Translations under genes and position numbers: made by a program
Notes under the pieces: generated by a model
The model's input: only the letters and a program-made list of their open reading frames with translations
The model's database searches: none
What the model was told of the DNA's origin: nothing
In this document: piece after piece, positions 6,901 through 11,895 of the stretch
How positions within the stretch are numbered: position 1 is the stretch's first letter
Layout: every line of letters starts with the position of its first letter
NCBI GenBank assembly: GCA_019113455.1
Contig: DXHG01000193.1
Coordinates: 1 to 11,895 of the forward strand
Reading direction: 5' to 3'
DNA: 11,895 bases
Source of the DNA: Candidatus Treponema faecavium
GTDB lineage: Bacteria > Spirochaetota > Spirochaetia > Treponematales > Treponemataceae

Positions 6901-6928
6901 GCCGCAATGAAAATATTTGCATTGCGGC
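6901..6928. promoter_or_regulatory. 28-bp near-perfect palindrome in the importer leader
   Basis: GCCGCAATG (6901-6909) and CATTGCGGC (6920-6928) are perfect inverted arms, and the middle AAATATTT (6911-6918) is itself palindromic. Only the pair 6910/6919 breaks the symmetry. It lies between the importer -10 box and the ribosome site of the permease gene. It could be a repressor operator just downstream of the transcription start, or a leader RNA hairpin with a 9-bp stem. There is no U-run, so it is not a simple terminator. Confidence 0.7.
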
Positions 6929-6942
6929 ATCCGTATTGTCAT

Positions 6943-6984
6943 ATTATCACTCTTGTCTGCAAATTTGTAAAGCAATTTTTTGCA
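6943..6984 (-). promoter_or_regulatory. Importer operon promoter with shared TTGCTTTACA element
   Basis: On the minus strand there is -35 TTTACA (6966-6971), a 17-bp spacer and -10 GATAAT (6943-6948); five of six bases match consensus in each box. The -35 is embedded in a 21-bp block (6964-6984) that matches 18 of 21 positions with the block in front of the TIM-LarA operon (8357-8377). The core TTGCTTTAC also precedes the PGI-like gene. CTGCAAA/TTTGCAG arms (6957-6963 and 6979-6985) flank it as an inverted repeat. Confidence 0.72.
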
Positions 6985-6997
6985 GTCTGTGTGTTTT

Positions 6998-8254
6998 TTA
7001 TTTTCCCAACGCAGAAAACAGATACTGTTTGTATGCCTCAACACCGGGCTGATCAAACGGGTTCACGCCGAGCAGCAGGCTTGAAAGTACGCACGCAAAC
7101 TCACAGAAGTAAAACAGCTCTCCGAACGTGTACGCATCGAGCGTATCAACAGAAAACTTAAAGCACGGCAGTATGCGCGCGTGCGCCTGATACACCGCGT
7201 CGAACGCACATGCGTTTATATCCGCAAAATCGCGGCCGTCAAGATAGTTAAAACGGTCGTCAACACCGTCCGCCGGTATGCGGCACGACGCGCCGCCGTT
7301 ACGGACTTCCACAAACGTTTCATATATCAGGCGGCTGCCGTCCTGCACAAACTGCCCGACTGAGTGCAGGTCTTCCGAATACTGCGCACTTGAAGGAAAC
7401 ACACCCCTGCCCTGCTTGCCCTCGCTTTCGGCAAACAGCTGTATCCACCAGCGCGAAAAATTGCACAGCCGCGGTTCAAAAAAAGACAGCAGTTCAATGG
7501 CATACCCCGCCTGATACAGCAGATTGCGCGTGCAGGCATACTGATATGCGGGGTTTTCCTGCGCGTCAAGCGAAAAAAGCCTGCGCCGCATGCCGCGCGC
7601 GCCCTGCACAAGCTGCGCAATGTCGATTCCCGCCGCCGCCATCGGAAAGAGCCCTACCGGAGAAACGGCGGAATAGCGGCCGCCGATATCGGGCGGAAAC
7701 GGCAAAAACCGCCAGCCGTGCTCCAGGCACAGCCGGTGCAGCTGACTTTCCGGCGTACCGGTGCAGATAATGCGCGCCGCCGCACCGCTTCCGTATGCTT
7801 TATAAAGAAGCGAACGCAATACGCGGAACGCACTGCCCGGTTCAAGCGTTTCAAAGTTTTTAGCGATAACGTTGACATAAAACGACGCGGAGCCAAGCGT
7901 TTTTTGCAGCCGCTCAAGCTCATACGCGCACAGCGTGTTGCCGGCATAGCATACTGCCGGCACGCTGTCGGGAGCAAGCGCCGTGATAACCGCGCGCGCG
8001 GCGTTGTTCGAGCCGCCGACGCCGGTGAGCACAAAGACGTCCGCGCCGCCGCGCACCTCAGCGGCAAGCTCCGTAAGCTCCGCCTGCACCGTACTGCCGC
8101 CCCATGTGTCAGGGTCAAGCCAGCCGAGACTGTCCGCATATTCCGCCATGCCGCCCCGCACCTGATCAAGCACGCGGCGCTGCCGCTCCATGTATTGTGT
8201 GCGCACACTGTCGGGAATAATGCCCGCCGCATCGGTATACGAAACACGCAGCAT
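6998..8254 (-). CDS. Glucose-6-phosphate isomerase-like protein with altered phosphate loop
   Basis: A 418-residue protein of the SIS-domain phosphoglucose isomerase family, somewhat shorter than the usual roughly 450. Classical enzymes interconvert aldose and ketose 6-phosphates. Landmarks are present: GVGGSNNAARA (78-88, usual GIGGS), PDIGGRYSAVSPVGLFPMA (188-206), QLFAESEGK with the likely catalytic Glu276, GVFPSSAQYSEDLHSVGQF with His297, and the C-terminal QPGVEAYKQYLFSALGK with Lys409. The phosphate-binding loop normally reads SKSGTTTEP or SKTFTTQE. Here it is AKNFETLEP (131-139), losing two or three hydroxyl residues while keeping Lys132 and Thr136. I infer an isomerase with a changed substrate. 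The ATG at 8252-8254 has AGGAG 10 nt upstream. It is a single-gene unit divergent from the TIM-LarA-NagB operon, and no clear terminator follows it. Confidence 0.82.
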   Translation of the reverse strand: MLRVSYTDAAGIIPDSVRTQYMERQRRVLDQVRGGMAEYADSLGWLDPDTWGGSTVQAELTELAAEVRGGADVFVLTGVGGSNNAARAVITALAPDSVPAVCYAGNTLCAYELERLQKTLGSASFYVNVIAKNFETLEPGSAFRVLRSLLYKAYGSGAAARIICTGTPESQLHRLCLEHGWRFLPFPPDIGGRYSAVSPVGLFPMAAAGIDIAQLVQGARGMRRRLFSLDAQENPAYQYACTRNLLYQAGYAIELLSFFEPRLCNFSRWWIQLFAESEGKQGRGVFPSSAQYSEDLHSVGQFVQDGSRLIYETFVEVRNGGASCRIPADGVDDRFNYLDGRDFADINACAFDAVYQAHARILPCFKFSVDTLDAYTFGELFYFCEFACVLSSLLLGVNPFDQPGVEAYKQYLFSALGK

Positions 8255-8296
8255 AATCTTCTATACTCCTGAAAAGAATTGCATCGCAGTACCGAT

Positions 8297-8331
8297 ATTA
8301 TGCGGCCGCCCGCAAAAAAAGTAAAGCAAAT
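8297..8331 (-). promoter_or_regulatory. Promoter of the PGI-like gene with shared ATTTGCTTTAC element
   Basis: On the minus strand there is -35 TTTACT (8320-8325), a 17-bp spacer and -10 CATAAT (8297-8302). The -35 overlaps ATTTGCTTTAC (8321-8331), which is identical in its 11 bases to the copy in the opposite orientation at 8364-8374. TATCGGTAC (8289-8297) lies near the expected transcription start and recurs at 4019-4027 in front of lacI. Confidence 0.66.
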
Positions 8332-8356
8332 TTTCCCGCCTCATCCGCACCATTTA

Positions 8357-8398
8357 TGCAATTATTTGCTTTACAAAACGGATGACACGCTATACACT
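8357..8398 (+). promoter_or_regulatory. Promoter of the TIM-LarA-NagB operon with shared element
   Basis: The -35 is TTTACA (8370-8375). The -10 is either TACACT (8393-8398, 17-bp spacer) or TATACA (8391-8396, 15-bp spacer). The -35 overlaps ATTTGCTTTAC (8364-8374), and a wider block 8357-8377 resembles the importer promoter at 18 of 21 positions. Downstream, TACAG-GAA-CTGTA (8404-8416) and the palindrome CTGTACAG (8412-8419) lie near the expected start of transcription. Confidence 0.62.
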
Positions 8399-8426
8399 GA
8401 CAATACAGGAACTGTACAGGAGAAGC

Positions 8427-8438
8427 ATGTTTGCATGA
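8427..8438 (+). other. Possible 3-codon leader ORF (Met-Phe-Ala) coupled to the TIM-like gene
   Basis: AGGAG (8418-8422) lies 4 nt before ATG-TTT-GCA-TGA (8427-8438). Its stop overlaps the ATG of the TIM-like gene (8435-8437) as ATGA. The same AGGAG is 12 nt from the TIM start, which is too far for efficient direct initiation. A minimal leader ORF with termination-reinitiation is therefore possible, though it may be chance. Confidence 0.3.
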
Positions 8439-9316
8439 AATATATCTTTCTTAACCTTAAGCGGTTTGACATTGCAAGTGAATACGGGGGCGTCAACTCC
8501 ATCTCCGCGCCGGCACAGTGGGGCGCCCATATCGCGCACGAATTAACGGCGCGGCTTTCAGACATTGCGCACTCGGCTGCACTGCACGAATACCAGTTTC
8601 CGGTCTTTCTGCCTGAAGCGCATCTTATCCCCGCCGTTTCAGCGCTTGCCGAATCGGAAGGCTGCATCCGCCCGCATATCGGGTGCCAGGGCGTCTATCA
8701 CGCCGACACCGCAAAAGGCGGCAATTTCGGCGCGTTTACCACGCTCAGGACGGCAAACGCCATGCGCCAGCTTGGCTGCACGTGGACAATTATCGGGCAC
8801 AGCGAGGAGCGCCGCGCCAAAGCGGAATATATGGCGCTTGCCGGCGCGGAGCCGGAACACATCAGAGCCGCCGTGAACACGCTGCTGATGCAGGAAGTGC
8901 GCTGTGCAAGAAAGGCCGGGCTCAGCGTGCTGTTCTGCATCGGGGAGACGGCAGAAGAAGTACCGCGCCGCGCCGAAGTGCTCTCAGAACAGCTGGCGGC
9001 GCTTGACGCTGATGCCGGAGACGCCGGCAATACCGAAACCGTTATCGGCTATGAACCCATCTGGGCGATAGGCCCGGGAAAAACACCGCCTTCTGCACAG
9101 GAAATTGCCCAAACGGCGCGTATTGTAAAAACGCTTTGCGCGTATCCGCTCGTATACGGAGGCGGGCTGAAAAAAGAAAACGCGCGCGCTGTCGGCGCGG
9201 TGCCGGAGCTTGACGGAGGGCTTATCGCGCTTACCAGATTCAGCGGAGACATCGGTTTTTATCCGCAGGAATACAGCGAAATCATACAGGAATATATGAA
9301 AGGAGCAGCCGTATGA
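8435..9316 (+). CDS. Triosephosphate isomerase-like protein with altered phosphate-binding loops
   Basis: A 293-residue TIM-barrel protein, longer than classical triosephosphate isomerase (about 250). Catalytic residues align: Asn7 and Lys9 (LNLKRF, usual NWKMN), His122 in IIGHSEERR and Glu207 in IGYEPIWAIGPGKT, which also carries the mobile loop 6. The two other phosphate-gripping loops are changed. YGGSV is YGGGL (241-245), losing the serine. The GGASL of the last strand is ALTRF (265-269) within DGGLIALTRFSGDIGFYP, losing both glycines. This points to an isomerase for another substrate; TIM-family enzymes for erythrulose phosphates show that the fold can be re-tasked. The ATG at 8435 is chosen because upstream in-frame sequence has no family similarity. 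The stop overlaps the next start (ATGA, 9313-9316), so it is coupled with the LarA-like gene. Confidence 0.8.
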   Translation: MKYIFLNLKRFDIASEYGGVNSISAPAQWGAHIAHELTARLSDIAHSAALHEYQFPVFLPEAHLIPAVSALAESEGCIRPHIGCQGVYHADTAKGGNFGAFTTLRTANAMRQLGCTWTIIGHSEERRAKAEYMALAGAEPEHIRAAVNTLLMQEVRCARKAGLSVLFCIGETAEEVPRRAEVLSEQLAALDADAGDAGNTETVIGYEPIWAIGPGKTPPSAQEIAQTARIVKTLCAYPLVYGGGLKKENARAVGAVPELDGGLIALTRFSGDIGFYPQEYSEIIQEYMKGAAV

Positions 9317-10791
9317 AACTGTCGTTTGAATATGGGCACGGGCTCATGGACGCGGAGCTGCCGGACAGCACCGATATATTTATTCCCGGAGAAACGGTTC
9401 CCGATCCGGAATGCATACCCGAATCACAGCTTGAACAGCGGACGCTTGACTCTCTGCGCAATCCCGTCGGGATACAGCCGCTTTCGGAACTGGCAAAACC
9501 GGGCTCAAAGGTAACGATTGTGTTCCCCGACCGCGTAAAAGGAGGAGAACAGCCGACATCGCACCGGAAAGTAGCGATCAAACTCATCCTGCAGGAACTG
9601 TATAACGCCGGCGTGCGCAAACAGGACATTCTGCTTATCTGCTCAAACGGACTGCACCGCAAAAACACGGAGCAGGAAATACGCAATGTGCTTGGCAGCG
9701 AACTTTTCAACGAGTTCTGGTACGATCATCAGATTATCAACCACGACAGCGAAGACTATGATCATCTCATAGACCTTGGCACAACAGAACGCGGCGATCC
9801 GGTCCTGATGAACAAGTATGTATACGACAGCGACGTCGCCGTGCTTATCGGCCATGTGCAGGGCAACCCCTACGGAGGATACTCCGGCGGATATAAACAC
9901 TGCGCCACCGGCATAACGCACTGGCGCTCCATTGCGTCGCACCATGTGCCGAGCGTCATGCACCGCAGCGATTTTACGCCGGTGCGCAATGCGTCGCTCA
10001 TGCGCACCAAATTTGACGAAATCGGCGCGCATATGGAAAAACGCATGGGCAAAAAGTTTTTCTGCTGCGACGCCGTGCTTGACACAAAAAGCCGCCAGAT
10101 AGCCGTGTTCAGCGGGGCAGCAGACAAAATACAGCCGCTGTCGTGGCAGATCGCGGACAAGCGCACCTACGTGCCGTTTGCCGAACACACATACGATATC
10201 CTCGTGTTCGGCATGCCGCAGTTTTTCCATTACGGCGACGGCATGGGCACAAATCCGATCATGCTCATGCAGGCAATTTCCGCGCAGGTGGTGCGTCATA
10301 AGCGCATCATGAGCGACAACTGCGTCATCATCTGCTCGTCTCTGTGCAACGGCTATTTCCACGACGAGCTGTGGCCCTACCTGCGTGAAATGTACGATAT
10401 GTTCCAGCACGATTACATGAACACACTGCCGGACATGAACCGCTACGGCGAATACTTTGCCACAAATCAGGAATACGTGCGCAAGTACCGGTTCTGCAAT
10501 GCGTTTCATCCGTTCCACGGGTTTTCGATGATCTCAAGCGCGCATATCGCCGAAATGAACACCGCCGCCGTCTATCTTGTCGGGGCTCAGGAACCAGGTT
10601 ATGCGCGCGGCATGGGACTTAAGACGCGCGCAACGTTTGAAGAAGCGCTGCAGGACGCGGTAAAAAAATATACCGGCCCCAATCCCCGTATCCTCGCGCT
10701 GCCGCGGACATTTAAGACAACCGCCGTGCATTTGTGCATGAAAAACGGCGATGACAGCCTGTACGCAGCAGCTGCTGCGGCACATCTGTAA
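9313..10791 (+). CDS. LarA-like (DUF2088) nickel-pincer racemase/epimerase family protein
   Basis: A 492-residue protein, about 70 residues longer than lactate racemase LarA. Members carry a nickel-pincer nucleotide cofactor bound to a lysine and move a hydride at the alpha-hydroxy carbon to racemise or epimerise hydroxy acids or sugar acids. Matching features are FPDRVKGGEQP (71-81) at the DxTRP position, NGLHRKNTEQE with His115 (LarA His108), GGYSGGYK with the cofactor lysine Lys195 (Lys184) and SIASHH with the nickel ligand His211 (His200). Spacing from Lys195 to His211 is 16, exactly as in LarA. The second catalytic histidine, 10 residues before the lysine (His174), is Asn185 here (QGNPYGG). 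The ATG is preceded by AGGAG with 7-nt spacing and overlaps the TIM-like stop. No cofactor synthesis genes (larB, larC, larE) are in the window. The substrate is unknown. Confidence 0.8.
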   Translation: MKLSFEYGHGLMDAELPDSTDIFIPGETVPDPECIPESQLEQRTLDSLRNPVGIQPLSELAKPGSKVTIVFPDRVKGGEQPTSHRKVAIKLILQELYNAGVRKQDILLICSNGLHRKNTEQEIRNVLGSELFNEFWYDHQIINHDSEDYDHLIDLGTTERGDPVLMNKYVYDSDVAVLIGHVQGNPYGGYSGGYKHCATGITHWRSIASHHVPSVMHRSDFTPVRNASLMRTKFDEIGAHMEKRMGKKFFCCDAVLDTKSRQIAVFSGAADKIQPLSWQIADKRTYVPFAEHTYDILVFGMPQFFHYGDGMGTNPIMLMQAISAQVVRHKRIMSDNCVIICSSLCNGYFHDELWPYLREMYDMFQHDYMNTLPDMNRYGEYFATNQEYVRKYRFCNAFHPFHGFSMISSAHIAEMNTAAVYLVGAQEPGYARGMGLKTRATFEEALQDAVKKYTGPNPRILALPRTFKTTAVHLCMKNGDDSLYAAAAAAHL

Positions 10792-10815
10792 TACTCTGTA
10801 AAAAGGCGGACGCAC

Positions 10816-11628
10816 ATGGATTATTTTACGATAGCAAAAGAAGCGTTAGGCAAAGAAAGCAAAATCCCGCTTGCGGCGCTCGGCAGCGCCGGAGAAGTGT
10901 TTTATGAAATGGCGCTCGATATGATAACCCGCATCGAGGCACATAACCGCGAGGGCAGACCGACAGTGTTTATCTGCCCTGTCGGCCCCGTAGGACAGTA
11001 CCCCATATTTGTGCGGCTCGTAAACGAACGCGGCGTAAACCTGCGGCACGTCTGGTTCTTTAATATGGATGAGTACCTGAACGATGACAAAACATGGATC
11101 AGCATGGAGCACCGCTTGAGCTTCCGCGGTTTTATGCAGAAAACGGTATACAGCTGCATACGCAGCGATCTGGTAATGCCTGAAAACCAGCGCGTATTCC
11201 CGGATCCGGCTGACCCTGAACGCACGGACCGGCTGCTTGCCGAACTCGGCGGCCCCGACGTCTGCTACGGCGGCATCGGAATTACCGGACACCTCGCGTT
11301 CAACGAGCCTGAAAACGTGCCGGTGCAGGAATTTGCGCAGCGGCCTACGCGGGTGCTTGCGATTTCCCCCGAAACACGCGCCACCAACGCCGCAGGCGAT
11401 CTCGGCGGCGCGCTTTCCGCGATGCCGCGCTGGTGCGTTACCATCGGCATGCGCCAGATACTTTCGGCGCGCGCGGTGCGGCTGTACTGCTTCAGAGACT
11501 GGCACCGCGCAGTCGTGCGTCAGGCGGCGTACGGAGACGTAAACGCGCTCTTCCCGGCGACACTGGTGCAGAACCATCCTGACGCACGCATAACATTCTG
11601 CGCAAACGTGGCGGAACCGGCATACTGA
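10816..11628 (+). CDS. Glucosamine-6-phosphate deaminase/isomerase-like protein (NagB family)
   Basis: A 270-residue NagB-fold protein. Family enzymes convert glucosamine 6-phosphate to fructose 6-phosphate and ammonia, or isomerise or hydrolyse related compounds. Landmarks are FFNMDEYL (81-88; Asp85 matches the base Asp72 of E. coli NagB), YGGIGITGHLAFNEP (151-165; His159 and Glu164 match His143 and Glu148) and WCVTIGMRQIL (206-216). Asp141 of NagB is replaced by Thr157. The phosphate pocket looks dismantled: the PTGGTP loop is PVGPVGQYP (55-63), Arg172 aligns with Ala193, and Lys208 aligns with His230 or Arg231. This suggests a ring-opening isomerase or deaminase on an unphosphorylated or differently charged substrate. 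It follows the LarA-like gene by 24 nt with a weak ribosome site (AAGGCGG), and is the last gene before the terminator. Confidence 0.78.
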   Translation: MDYFTIAKEALGKESKIPLAALGSAGEVFYEMALDMITRIEAHNREGRPTVFICPVGPVGQYPIFVRLVNERGVNLRHVWFFNMDEYLNDDKTWISMEHRLSFRGFMQKTVYSCIRSDLVMPENQRVFPDPADPERTDRLLAELGGPDVCYGGIGITGHLAFNEPENVPVQEFAQRPTRVLAISPETRATNAAGDLGGALSAMPRWCVTIGMRQILSARAVRLYCFRDWHRAVVRQAAYGDVNALFPATLVQNHPDARITFCANVAEPAY

Positions 11629-11650
11629 TTCCGCCGCGCGTTCTGCATAC

Positions 11651-11700
11651 GCCGGATATGCGCCGCATCCCGCGGCAGCTACTCCTTCTGCATATCCGGC
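11651..11700. other. Two-tier inverted repeat after the operon
   Basis: GCCGGATATGC (11651-11661) and GCATATCCGGC (11690-11700) are perfect 11-bp arms. Inside, GCCGC/GCGGC (11662-11666, 11672-11676) continues the pairing with a 5-nt loop, leaving a 13-nt bulge. TTCTGCATA also occurs as a direct repeat at 11641-11649 and 11687-11695. A-rich rather than T-rich sequence follows on the plus strand, so this is not itself an intrinsic terminator. It may protect the mRNA 3' end. Confidence 0.6.
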
Positions 11701-11731
11701 AAAGTAAAAACAAAAAAGTAAAAATATGCGG

Positions 11732-11763
11732 ACAGGCTGCTCTGCGGCAGCCTGTTTTTCTTT
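11732..11763 (+). terminator. Intrinsic terminator of the TIM-LarA-NagB operon
   Basis: ACAGGCTGC (11732-11740) pairs perfectly with GCAGCCTGT (11747-11755) around a 6-nt loop, and TTTTCTTT follows. It lies about 100 nt after the last stop codon. The minus strand also has a U-rich stretch a few bases beyond the hairpin, so weak termination of leftward transcripts is possible. Confidence 0.9.
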
Positions 11764-11895
11764 GCCTGTACAGGTATGCTGCAGAGCGGGGTTTTATCAG
11801 CCGGAAAGTGCAGCAGTCATTTTGCCGACAGAGGCTTGCAGCTTGCATGAATACAGCAGCAAGCGTTGAAGCTGAGCAAGCAAACTCACAAATTT
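11764..11895. other. Unassigned tail beyond the terminator
   Basis: I see no convincing gene start here. The stretch holds the palindrome CCTGTACAGG (11765-11774) and a cluster of short GCTTGC / GCAAGC repeats in both orientations (about 11831-11880), including CTTGCAGCTTGCA. These could fold together or be the edge of a repeat or a regulatory region continuing outside the window. Integron attC cores were looked for and not found. Confidence 0.3.

Noticed and set aside
8279..8434. Upstream extension of the TIM-like frame to an ATG at 8279
   Set aside because: The extension crosses the promoter elements, has no family similarity and would place the start before the likely transcription start.
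9643..10518. 291-codon open frame antisense to the LarA-like gene
   Set aside because: Translation is His/Val/Ala-rich with no family motifs, while the plus strand carries the complete LarA pattern with ribosome site and start-stop coupling.
10846..11577. 243-codon open frame antisense to the NagB-like gene
   Set aside because: His/Arg-rich translation without motifs; the plus strand has the NMDEY and GHLAFNEP signatures.
11826..11895. Integron attC-like recombination site
   Set aside because: Short inverted repeats are present, but no paired RYYYAAC / GTTRRRY core could be found.
1..11895. CRISPR array, tRNA or rRNA genes
   Set aside because: No regularly spaced repeats, cloverleaf-like segment or conserved rRNA stretch was seen on either strand.

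Overview
The window carries two gene blocks that look like one sugar or sugar-acid catabolic locus. A truncated housekeeping gene (fhs) and an insertion-sequence remnant lie at its left edge. Base composition is moderately GC-rich. The fhs start and the style of the exported binding protein would fit a spirochaete such as Treponema, but nothing here proves the genus.

Layout. 1-180 (-): start of formate--tetrahydrofolate ligase, with a clear promoter at 249-277. 349-555 (+): N-terminal remnant of an IS256-type transposase, whose stop codon overlaps the stop of the next gene. 552-3942 (-): a tight lacI > nagA-like > pfk-like operon. 4040-6878 (-): an ABC importer of the NitT/TauT/SsuABC type, ordered permease > ATPase > binding protein. 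It ends in a strong terminator only about 15 nt before the lacI start codon. 6998-8254 (-): a phosphoglucose-isomerase-like gene. 8435-11628 (+), divergent: triosephosphate-isomerase-like > LarA-like (nickel-pincer racemase/epimerase family) > glucosamine-6-phosphate-deaminase-like, followed by a perfect terminator at 11732-11763. No stretch over 300 bases lacks a gene.

How the parts may work together. The promoters of the importer, the PGI-like gene and the TIM-LarA-NagB operon share an 11-bp element (ATTTGCTTTAC) that overlaps the -35 box each time. This suggests common control. A LacI-family regulator is encoded in the same locus.

The most striking point is at protein level. The TIM-like, PGI-like, NagB-like and NagA-like enzymes keep their catalytic acid/base or metal residues, but residues that hold the substrate phosphate in the classical enzymes are changed in each. 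With a LarA homologue, which acts on alpha-hydroxy acids or sugars, and an importer of a family that often carries small organic anions, I infer a dedicated pathway built from duplicated glycolytic and amino-sugar enzyme folds. It probably acts on a substrate that is not a simple phosphosugar, or is one held differently. The substrate cannot be named from sequence. All residue correspondences were aligned by eye.
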